Source: Phyllobacterium sophorae
GTDB taxonomy: Bacteria; Pseudomonadota; Alphaproteobacteria; Rhizobiales; Rhizobiaceae
Direction: 5' to 3'
Length of the DNA: 64,000 bases
NCBI RefSeq assembly: GCF_003010965.1
Contig: NZ_PGGM01000001.1
Span: 1-64,000, forward strand
The number at the start of each line of letters is the position of its first letter. Position 1 is the stretch's first letter. A program made the position numbers and the translations under genes. Of this stretch, positions 1-7,452 are shown in pieces. Under the pieces are notes generated by a model. The model was not told the origin of the DNA, did not search any database, and saw nothing but the letters and a program-made list of their open reading frames with translations.

Positions 1-112
1 CGGGACTGGAAAACCGCCAAAGGTCGCTATAACTGCAATCATGCGAAAACTTATCGTCCTCGCCAACGCGCTCCTGCGCGACAACCGAAAATGGAACCAA
101 AAAGCCACTTGA
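1..112 (+). mobile_element. 3' end of an IS110-family transposase gene (partial)
   Basis: The frame starting at base 2 is open from the window edge to a TGA at 110-112. It reads GTGKPPKVAITAIMRKLIV and then LANALLRDNRKWNQKAT. This is the usual C-terminal pattern of IS110/IS116/IS902 transposases: a Gly-Lys-Pro-x-Lys-Val-Ala stretch, an MRKL helix, an N-A-x-LRD motif and a Trp just before the end. IS110 enzymes are DEDD-type recombinases; the catalytic part would lie outside the window. Whether the full element is intact cannot be seen. It sits directly beside the 3' end of ku, on the opposite strand. I see no recognisable IS terminus between 113 and 126. Confidence 0.7.
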
Positions 113-126
113 TCAAAACGGATACT

Positions 127-936
127 CTAGCGTTTCTTTGTCGGTTTACTCTCGCCCGCGATGCTCTTGCGCAGCGCATCCATGATATTGATGACATTGC
201 TGGAAGGCTCGACCTCCGTCGCCTTTGCGGCGGCCGGCCGCTTCTTCCCCTTTTTCTTCGCCGCGATGATTTCAAGCAATCGATCCTGCACAGGATCGTC
301 GACCATTTTCGGATCCCATGGCTTGGTTCGCTCATCGATCAGCGTTTTAACCAGCGTCATCAATTGGGCATCGGCCTTGCCGTCCCTGATATCGCCAAAA
401 TATGCATCTCGATCACGTACCTCATCACCATAGCGCAGCGTCCACAGCACGATACCGGGGCCTCGCGGCTCCAGCATCACTGCCCGCTCGCGCCGGTACA
501 TGACCAGTCGTGAAATCCCCACTCTGCCGGTAGCCTCCATGGCATCGCGAATAACCGAAAAAGCCTCCTCGCCTACCGGATCGTCCGGTGTCAGGTAATG
601 CGGCTTGTCATACCAGATCCAGTCGATGCTCTCGCGCGGCACAAACATCTCGATGTCGATCGTGCGGGTACTTTCAAGCGCCACCGCACTGATTTCGTCA
701 TCCTCAAGCATGACATACTCGTCTTCGCCGCGCTGATAGCCCTTGACCTCGTCATCCTCGTCGACGGGCTTGCCGCTCACTGAATCAACGTACTGGCTAA
801 CGACACGGTTGCCGGTTTTCCGGTTCAGCGTGTGAAAGCGCACCTTTTCCTCATCCGTCGTGGCGGGCACCATCGCCACCGGACAAGTCACGAGCGAGAG
901 CTTGAGATACCCTTTCCAGAATGACCGCGGAGCCAT
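127..936 (-). CDS. ku: Non-homologous end-joining protein Ku
   Basis: This 269-residue protein is a bacterial Ku homologue. In this family a homodimer forms a ring on DNA double-strand ends and recruits LigD for end joining. The N-terminus (MAPRSFWKGYLKLSLVTCPV) is the typical Ku opening, and the Ku core covers roughly residues 8-200. The C-terminal tail is rich in Lys and Pro/Ala (about residues 225-269), as in other bacterial Ku proteins where this part helps bind DNA or LigD. The length matches the family. No ligD is visible in the window. The gene is divergent from the broken topoisomerase IB gene, with 114 bp between the two start codons. Confidence 0.95.
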   Translation of the reverse strand: MAPRSFWKGYLKLSLVTCPVAMVPATTDEEKVRFHTLNRKTGNRVVSQYVDSVSGKPVDEDDEVKGYQRGEDEYVMLEDDEISAVALESTRTIDIEMFVPRESIDWIWYDKPHYLTPDDPVGEEAFSVIRDAMEATGRVGISRLVMYRRERAVMLEPRGPGIVLWTLRYGDEVRDRDAYFGDIRDGKADAQLMTLVKTLIDERTKPWDPKMVDDPVQDRLLEIIAAKKKGKKRPAAAKATEVEPSSNVINIMDALRKSIAGESKPTKKR

Positions 937-1050
937 GGCGCGCGCCTCTCTCTTATGAACTGCAACAACGATGCATATTAACAGGTCCTGCCCCTAAGGG
1001 AACCGACCCGTTGCGTTGGCGTTCTTGACTCGCAGCAACAGGGTGAAGAA

Positions 1051-2061
1051 ATGCAGCCGGATTATGCGGACTATGCAAGGGAGCTTGGCCTGGAACTTGT
1101 TGATCCGGAAGCATTCCCCGTGAAACGCGAACCATACTGCGGCCGGTTTCGCTACATTCGCGCCAATGGCCGTCCGGTTTCCAGGCAGCACGCCGAACGC
1201 ATGGCTTCACTTGTCATCCCCCCTGCCTGGACTGAGGTTTTTTGCTGCGATTCCGAGAGCGGACATATTTAGGCCATCGGCAAGGATGATCTCGGGCGGC
1301 GCCAGTATATTTACCACCCGAAGTGGGAGTCGGTGCGCAACAGCGTGAAGACTCATCGCTTGCTCGCTTTCGGCAAGGCGCTTCCCCGTATTCGCAAACG
1401 CATCCTCCGCGACATGCAGCGTCCACCCACGTCGAGCCGGCCACTAGCTGCGCTTGCGGTTAAGCTTATCGACCAGAAGGCTTTTCGGGCAGGTCATGAG
1501 AAATACGCCAAGGACGGTGGCCGGGGCATCGCATCGCTCAAGAGCAGCGACCTCAAGATCAGCGGCAATGTCGCCAATTTCATCTTTGCCGGGAAGTCGA
1601 AGAAGATGAACGAGATAACGATCAAGGACCGGTCCGCTGTGAAGCGATTGAAAGCATTGAAAAGGCGTGGAAGGCTTTTTCAATATAAAACCGATCACCG
1701 CTGGCGCAGCCTGCATGCGGGCGAGTTGAACAATTACTTGCGCGAAATCGCCGGCTCGAAAGTCAGCGCCAAAGATTTCCGGACATTTCATGGCTCTGCG
1801 CGCGCTCTTGAGTTTCTGACCGGGATCGAAGCCAAGACCGATGCCGCCAGAAAGCGAGCCATTGCGGCCGCCATGCGTAACGTTGCCGAGTTCCTGCGCA
1901 ATACACCCGCAGTGACACGGTCGAGCTATGTTCACCCGCTGGTAACCGACTGCTTCAAGGCTGGCGAACTCGATCGTTCGCTGCTCCGGGCCCCTTATCG
2001 CAAAGGTCTCAGCGGCGCCGAAACCGGGCTCATGCGTCTGTTGGAACGAGCAACCACTTGA
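1051..2061 (+). pseudogene. DNA topoisomerase IB (poxvirus/bacterial type), interrupted by an in-frame TAG
   Basis: A single reading frame of 336 codons runs from ATG 1051 to TGA 2061, broken only by TAG at 1270-1272 (codon 74). After the stop the frame continues as homologous protein. Type IB topoisomerases relax supercoils through a 3'-phosphotyrosine intermediate. Counting through the stop, the catalytic set is present: Arg146 (FRAGHEKY), Lys182 (FAGKSKK), Arg244 (KDFRTFHGS), Asn284 (RNTPAV, at the usual His/Asn position) and Tyr293 (SSYVHP). The stop falls near the boundary between the N-terminal and catalytic domains. In homologues I recall Gln follows GHI here, so CAG to TAG is the likely change. 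A GTG at 1333 could restart translation of the catalytic domain. The start has a GGGTGAAG sequence upstream. Confidence 0.88.
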
Positions 2062-2081
2062 ACATTTTGAAGCCACAGATG

Positions 2082-2107
2082 ACCCGGCTAGTTGAATTCT
2101 ACCGGGT
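2082..2107 (+). terminator. Weak stem-loop after the topoisomerase gene
   Basis: A 6-bp inverted repeat (acccgg at 2082-2087, ccgggt at 2102-2107) lies 20 bp after the topoisomerase stop. There is no T-tract, so a role as terminator is only possible. Confidence 0.25.
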
Positions 2108-2312
2108 ACAGCCAAAAGGAGGAGGGGCCCTTGTCTAATTTGATGATGCTGACCGGGATTCCGCATTGCGGTAAGTGGTGCGGAAGATTGCAGAATTAAA
2201 TTCGATTTGCGGCTATCCGAGAAATGCGCTTAGCTTTTTCAATATTGCCAGCCTGCGGGAACGGCGACCCGCAACTCGGATGTGTTCTCGCCCGAAGAGT
2301 TGGGAGCGTGTC

Positions 2313-2612
2313 ATGGCTTTTCTAGATCGAGACCGACGCATATTTACGACGACTGATTGGGAAATCATGCAGCGTGCGCATAACAAGGCATCGCTCTTGC
2401 TCGATCGTTGTCCAAAAACCGATGCACGTTGCAACGAGCTTGCACGCGTCATCATGACCATGTTCGAAAGCGGCATTCGCGACGAAGACGATTTGGCTGC
2501 GATGGCCGCGAACCGCGAGCTTAATTTCCTGGCCGTACGCGGATATTTTCAAAAGCCGTTTCCGTTCGGGCATACCGAAGCGTCACTGTCCGAGCCGCGA
2601 ACCGAACATTAA
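2313..2612 (+). CDS. Small conserved hypothetical protein
   Basis: This is a 99-residue soluble protein with no signal peptide or membrane segment. It begins MAFLDRDRRIFTTTDW and has a helical middle region (MQRAHNKASLLLDR, then CNELARVIMTMFESG and RDEDDLAAMAANREL). Similar short proteins with a D-R-x-I-F-T-x-x-D-W opening are, as I recall, common in Hyphomicrobiales, with unknown function. The frame is open from 2175, but the upstream part looks unlike protein and the family similarity begins at 2313, so I chose ATG 2313. The ribosome binding site is weak. The neighbouring genes give no functional clue. The 250 bp upstream (2062-2312) holds only the weak stem-loop and the open but unlikely N-terminal extension. 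Confidence 0.65.
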   Translation: MAFLDRDRRIFTTTDWEIMQRAHNKASLLLDRCPKTDARCNELARVIMTMFESGIRDEDDLAAMAANRELNFLAVRGYFQKPFPFGHTEASLSEPRTEH

Positions 2613-2639
2613 ACGGAAAGAAAAGCGGCCATCGTAACC

Positions 2640-4390
2640 TCACAACGTGTTTTGTTGTGTCAGCAGACGATCGCACAGATCCGTTGCAGGCATCGGATAG
2701 GCGATTGCATAGCCCTGGAGCGTGTCGCAGCCAAGGCGGCGCAAGAGTTTCGCGTGCTCAGGCGTTTCAACGCCTTCCGCCGTAACCTCTATTCCGAGCG
2801 TCTGGGCAATATCGACGATCGACCTGACCAGGCTCCTCTGTTCCCGCGAGGTTGTGATCGGCATGACGAGGCGCCGGTCGATTTTCAGCCGTTTCGGCTT
2901 GAGTTTCAGCAATCCGATGATCGAGGCATGCCCGGAACCGAAATCGTCGACTTCTATCTCGATACCCATTTGCTTTAGCAGTGCAATGTTCAAGAGTACG
3001 TCATCTTCGATCTCATCCAGAAAAATCGTCTCCAGCAGTTCGAATGAAAGCGTGTGAGGCTGGATATTCAGCTGCCGCAATTGATCGATCAGAGAAGGAT
3101 CGGACAATCGTTCGCCGATGTATTGACTGCAATGCGCGGAACGTCGATCCCGCGTTCCTGCCATGACTGGCGGTCCCGTAACACAGCCTTGAGGATAGCC
3201 GCATCGAACTCAGCCATCAGTCCCAGCGTCGTCGTCACTTTCAAGAAGGATTCGGGCGCGAGCAGCCCGCGCTTGGGATGGTTCCAGCGAGCGAGGGCTT
3301 CAATGCCGACAATGCGCTGCGTTCGGGCGCAGACCTGTATCTGATAGAACGGTATGAATTCGCCTCTTTCAATCCCGAGTTTGACATGTTCCGCCACTCG
3401 GCGGTCGCGGGAAAGCTCGGTCTTGAGATGTGGCGCGAAAAATTCCACCCTGTTCCGGCCCAGTTTTTTGGCGCGGTAGAGCGCTACGTCGGATTCAGCC
3501 AGAAGATTTGCGGCGTTCCCATCATTCACCCACGCCACACCAATCGATGCGCCGGTTTGCAGCAATCTGCCGCTGTAGGATACGCCTTGCTTGAGAAGCC
3601 TTACGACATGCTCCGCCACCACTTCCAGCTCTCTCAGCATCGAGAAATCCGATATCAGGATGACAAATTCGTCGCCGCCCATGCGCGCTACGAACCCGCC
3701 CTCCGGAACGACGGAAGCTATCATCAAGGCGGCAGACTTCAGTACCGCATCACCTGCCAGGTGGCCCGCTGTATCGTTGACGTGTTTGAAATAATCCAGG
3801 TCGATATGGAGAACCGCCAGTTGTTCGAGACTGGTGTCGTTCGCAAGTTCGGCGAGCCGTTTGTCGAAATAGCGCCGGTTGGGAAGGCCCGTGAGATAGT
3901 CATGCTCCGCCGCATATTCGATCTGGGCGGTGCTTGCTTCGAGGGCGAGGGTTCGCGCTTCGGCGATCGCTTTCTGATGGGAGAGCTCGCGGTTCAGCAG
4001 CACATCGGCGGTAACATCCCATTCCGCACCGATAAATGTTCCGGTATGACCATTCTCGTAATAATGTGCTCTCGACCGCAGGTGGCGGACATCCCCGTTT
4101 GGCAGGACAATCCTGAATTCGGAAAAGTAGTCCCCCTTGCGCTGAATAGCTTCTTCAAAGTCCTGTTCGGCCTTCGCGCGATCATCCGGATGTATGGCAC
4201 TAACCCATTGGGCCGGAGTTATTTTGCCATTCGTGGTGGCGGTGGCATAGAGCCGGTGCATCTGCAAATCCCAGAGTACCTCATCGGTCCCTGTATTGTG
4301 TTCCCAAACGCCGATCTGCGATGCATCAAGCGCCAGCTCCAGCCGGCGGAGAACATTCTGAAATTCCTGCTCTGATCTTGCCCATTTCAT
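2640..4390 (-). pseudogene. PAS-GGDEF-EAL cyclic-di-GMP protein, split by a one-base frameshift
   Basis: Two overlapping minus-strand frames together make one typical PAS-GGDEF-EAL protein. The first (4390 to 3089) has a PAS domain at about residues 17-135, a GGDEF domain at 161-320 with an intact GGDEF at 238-242, and the start of an EAL domain with EAL at 364-366. It then runs into a stop after NTSAND. The second frame (ending at 2640) continues the EAL domain with RLSDPSLIDQL, VDDFGSGHAS, LKIDRRLV and TAEGVET. Joining at 3109-3111 requires one extra base, which restores the expected N-x-S-A-x-R-L-x-D-P pattern. Both catalytic motifs look functional, so the damage is recent or is a sequencing error. 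The gene is divergent from the binding protein/cyclase pair at 4618-6762. Confidence 0.85.
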
Positions 4391-4617
4391 TTTATCTTCG
4401 CAACAACTCCACCCGTTCCCCGATCTATATCCTGAATAATCTCCCTTAAGAAAATATTGTTGCTGAAATTAGAGCAAGCCTTGAGGCAGGGAACCATCCA
4501 ATGCAACCGGACGCATTTAAGATGCGTCAAGCATATTCACAGATAGTCACCGCCACTCACCATTTATTCATTCCAGCTGGGCGACTCTGTTATTGTCGGA
4601 TATTGGGGGTGACAGGA
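4391..4617. other. Divergent intergenic region between cyclic-di-GMP genes
   Basis: These 227 bp separate the start of the PAS-GGDEF-EAL gene (minus) from the binding-protein gene (plus), so they should hold two divergent promoters. The sequence is AT-rich around 4430-4480. I could not assign convincing -35 and -10 pairs. A frame open to ATG 4501 adds 39 residues before the binding protein's signal peptide and is unlikely to be used. Confidence 0.4.
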
Positions 4618-5379
4618 ATGAAAACGACAATTTTGGTGACAGCAGCAATCGCGATTCTCGCTTGGGGAAACGCGGCCACGGCAGATGAATTGAAGCTGAA
4701 GGTCGCGACGGAGGGAGCCTATCCCCCGTTTAACTCTCTCGATGCCTCTGGCAATCTCGTCGGGTTCGATGTGGATATCGCAAAGGCCCTGTGCCAGCAA
4801 ATGAACGCAACGTGTTCGTTTGTAGCGGTTCCCTGGGATGACATCATCGGCAGGCTTGAAAAGAACGAGTATGACCTCGTCGTCGCCAGCATGTCCTTGA
4901 CCGAGGAACGCGCCAAGAGAATGGAATATTCTGCTCCTTACTATCGTTCACATTCGGCATTTGCCGCCGATCCAAACAGATTCAAGGACATATCTCCCGC
5001 GGCACTGAAGGGATTCCGCATCGCCGCAGGTAGCCAGACAATTCAATCGGAATACCTCAAGAAGAACTATCCCGACAGCAAGATAATACTTACAAAGGAC
5101 CAGCCGGAAGCCCAGAAACTTCTCCAGGCGGGAGAGGTGGATTTGATCCTGGCTGATTCGATAGACCTGCTGACTTTCCTCCAAGCGCCCGAGAGCTCGA
5201 AATTCGACTATGTCGGCGATCCTGTCACCAATGACTTCCTGAAAAGCTCGGCACATATCACCGCTCACAAGGGCAACGCGGAATTGATCAAGAAAGTCAA
5301 TGTGGCTTTGGACCAGATACGCCTCAATGGGACCTACGATCGCATCAATAACGCATACTTTCCCTTCAGCATCTACTAG
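4618..5379 (+). CDS. Amino-acid-type periplasmic substrate-binding protein (SBP family 3)
   Basis: This 253-residue protein starts with a clear signal peptide (MKTTILVTAAIAILAWGNAATA, cleaved near residue 22). The family-3 solute-binding fold follows: YPPFNSLDASGNLVGFDVDI is the classic ligand-site opening, and SMSLTEERAKRMEYSAPYY is the usual second strand. Such proteins bind polar amino acids such as arginine, lysine, ornithine or glutamine in the periplasm. ATG 4618 is preferred over the upstream 4501 because the signal peptide starts there, with a GGGGTGACAGGA sequence before it. No ABC permease or ATPase lies nearby. The next gene, 18 bp downstream, is a membrane diguanylate cyclase, which suggests a sensing role rather than transport. 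It ends in TAG. Confidence 0.9.
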   Translation: MKTTILVTAAIAILAWGNAATADELKLKVATEGAYPPFNSLDASGNLVGFDVDIAKALCQQMNATCSFVAVPWDDIIGRLEKNEYDLVVASMSLTEERAKRMEYSAPYYRSHSAFAADPNRFKDISPAALKGFRIAAGSQTIQSEYLKKNYPDSKIILTKDQPEAQKLLQAGEVDLILADSIDLLTFLQAPESSKFDYVGDPVTNDFLKSSAHITAHKGNAELIKKVNVALDQIRLNGTYDRINNAYFPFSIY

Positions 5380-5397
5380 ATCCAGACTGGCTCCCGC

Positions 5398-6762
5398 ATG
5401 ACCGCACAGAAAAAAGGCTTTCAGATATCGATGGCTGCCGCTGGCAGACTGCTCATCGGATTTGTGCTTTTTTATGCAATCGTTGCGGCGGGCTTTTCCA
5501 TCGTCTTCCTGCGCAAGATCGAAAGCGATGCGAGATACACGCAGGAACAGCAGCTGCCGCTGGTGCTCAGCCAGAACCGAAACGCGATCAAGGTCGAGCG
5601 TTTGGCTTCACTTGCCCGCTCAATCTATCTTGCCAAGGATCGGGAACTAGAACGGCAGCTTCAACTCCAGACACATGTCCTCGCTCAAAGCTTCACGCTG
5701 GACGAAAATAATGAACTGGCTAAAGGCGTCATGGATGTTGGGGCTTCAGTCAAAAGGATAGTCGCCATCCGGGAGCAAGTGCGCAGGATGGACTACGGCA
5801 CTGGTATCGGCCCGGACCCGGCCGTCAGGGCGGAACTGGAAGAGCAAGCTCTTGAAACCTATCAGAGCGCAATGCGGGTGACCGACAAGTTGAGCCAATC
5901 GATGATCAGCGACGCCGCCGTCCTTGCCTATGGCATGTCCGGGGATATCCAACGCACGGCAAGAATGATCCAGATCGCCTGGATTATCATATTGATTCTT
6001 CCGGTCGCAACGGCAGTTGGCGCAATCTATGTCGTAGCGAGACACATCATCACGCCGATAAACTCGGCCATCGAAGGTCTGCAATCGATTGACCGCCACG
6101 AAGGTCGTAATTTCAAGCTTCGACGGCCCCTGTTTCGCGAGCTGTCAACGATCTACGAAGCTATCGAGGCCTATGGCCGCGTGTCGAGCGATCTATTGAG
6201 GACGAACTCAATTCTCCAGGCTTTGTCGGAAGAGGACGGATTGACGACGCTTGCGAACCGCAGAAGTTTCGAAAAGCGTCTGGGTGAGGAGTTTGCCAAG
6301 GCCGCACAAGACGGAACCGACCTTGCAATTCTGATGGTGGATCTCGACCATTTCAAATCCATCAACGACCATTACGGCCATCAGATGGGCGACACGTGCC
6401 TTAAGATGACAGCGAATGTGTTGCGCAGCGTTTGTGCGGAACGCGAATGTCATGCGGCCCGCTACGGCGGCGAGGAGTTTTCAGTGGTATTCCCCGGCTG
6501 CAACCTGCAGGAAGCAATTGCCGAGGCTGAAAAAATCCGGCTTTCCCTCAGCAGCCTGATCATAAAGACGAGTTACGATGAAGTTATCCGCATAACCGCA
6601 AGCGTTGGCGTCGCCACTCTCAAGAGTGGCAAATTCGAGACTTCGTCCCAATTGCTTGAAAACGCCGACAAGGCGCTTTATCTCGCAAAACACAGCGGAC
6701 GAAATATCGTCAAATCCCTTCCCTCCTCTGGCCGAACTGATTTGAAATCCATACCCGCCTAA
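5398..6762 (+). CDS. Membrane-bound diguanylate cyclase with periplasmic sensor domain
   Basis: This 454-residue protein has transmembrane segments at about 18-38 and 191-214. They flank a helical periplasmic region of about 150 residues that resembles four-helix-bundle sensor domains. A HAMP-like linker (215-265) and a GGDEF domain (about 280-445) follow. The active-site motif is GGEEF at 357-361, and DLDHFKSIND and NADKALYLAKHSGRN are also typical. It should make cyclic di-GMP from GTP. The RxxD inhibitory site expected nine residues before GGEEF is absent (ERECHAARY), so product inhibition may be missing. It lies 18 bp after the binding-protein gene and is probably cotranscribed. The binding protein may therefore signal to the periplasmic domain. 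Confidence 0.92.
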   Translation: MTAQKKGFQISMAAAGRLLIGFVLFYAIVAAGFSIVFLRKIESDARYTQEQQLPLVLSQNRNAIKVERLASLARSIYLAKDRELERQLQLQTHVLAQSFTLDENNELAKGVMDVGASVKRIVAIREQVRRMDYGTGIGPDPAVRAELEEQALETYQSAMRVTDKLSQSMISDAAVLAYGMSGDIQRTARMIQIAWIIILILPVATAVGAIYVVARHIITPINSAIEGLQSIDRHEGRNFKLRRPLFRELSTIYEAIEAYGRVSSDLLRTNSILQALSEEDGLTTLANRRSFEKRLGEEFAKAAQDGTDLAILMVDLDHFKSINDHYGHQMGDTCLKMTANVLRSVCAERECHAARYGGEEFSVVFPGCNLQEAIAEAEKIRLSLSSLIIKTSYDEVIRITASVGVATLKSGKFETSSQLLENADKALYLAKHSGRNIVKSLPSSGRTDLKSIPA

Positions 6763-6809
6763 GGTTATGTAGGCTGGATATACGCGGCGCAATCATGGGG
6801 GATGATTTC

Positions 6810-7427
6810 ATGCCAACGCTCTATTCGATCAAGCCGGCATTTCAGAACCTGTTGCGTCCGCTCGTTGGCCGGCTCGTCGCCGCCGGCGCGACGGCAAATC
6901 AGATAACAGTTGCAGCATTGGCTCTGTCAGTTATCGCGGGAGCGATCATCGCGCTTTATCCGGAAACCACGCCACTTTTCTGGATTCTGCCCCTGGTGCT
7001 GTTTGTTCGGATGGCGCTCAATGCCATTGACGGGATGATGGCGCGAGAATTCGGCCAGGCATCGAAACTAGGTGCCTGTCTGAACGAGGTCAGCGATGTG
7101 ATTGCTGATGTGGCGCTCATCCTGCCCTTCCTCCTCGTCGCCCCGTTTTCCGCGCCAGGGGTGGTCGCCTTCGCCATCGCAGCCCTGCTTGTTGAATATG
7201 CTGGTGTTCTCGGCGTGATGATCGGCGGCGGCCGGGGCTATGACGGCCCCTTCGGCAAAAGTGACCGCGCTCTTGCCCTCGGCATTATCGCGGCGCTGAT
7301 TGGCAGCGGCGTGGTTTTGCCGGCCTGGTTCGGCTGGGTCTTTCCACTCATGGCGCTGCTGTCGCTTTACACCATGTTCAACCGCATCCGTGCTGGCCTC
7401 CGCCGCGCCAACTCATCGATTTCCTGA
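6810..7427 (+). CDS. ynbA: CDP-alcohol phosphatidyltransferase family protein, YnbA-like
   Basis: This 205-residue integral membrane protein resembles E. coli YnbA, first gene of the ynbABCD cluster. The CDP-alcohol transferase motif region is NAIDGMMAR, then LGACLNEVSD (residues 71-96). In the family consensus D-x2-DG-x2-AR-x8-G-x3-D-x3-D, the first and third Asp are Asn here (Asn71, Asn92), while Asp74 and Asp96 remain. From memory E. coli YnbA has the same Asn pattern. Family members move a phosphatidyl group from CDP-diacylglycerol to an alcohol. I chose ATG 6810 because MPTLYSIKP matches the YnbA start and a GGGGG sequence lies about 8 bases upstream; ATG 6795 adds five residues. It is the first gene of a six-gene operon. 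Confidence 0.85.
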   Translation: MPTLYSIKPAFQNLLRPLVGRLVAAGATANQITVAALALSVIAGAIIALYPETTPLFWILPLVLFVRMALNAIDGMMAREFGQASKLGACLNEVSDVIADVALILPFLLVAPFSAPGVVAFAIAALLVEYAGVLGVMIGGGRGYDGPFGKSDRALALGIIAALIGSGVVLPAWFGWVFPLMALLSLYTMFNRIRAGLRRANSSIS

Positions 7428-7452
7428 AATGATCATTCCATCCGGAGAAACA

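Noticed and set aside
3278-4375. Long plus-strand reading frame of 365 codons
   Set aside because: It lies opposite the PAS-GGDEF-EAL gene and has no domain; it is a shadow frame.
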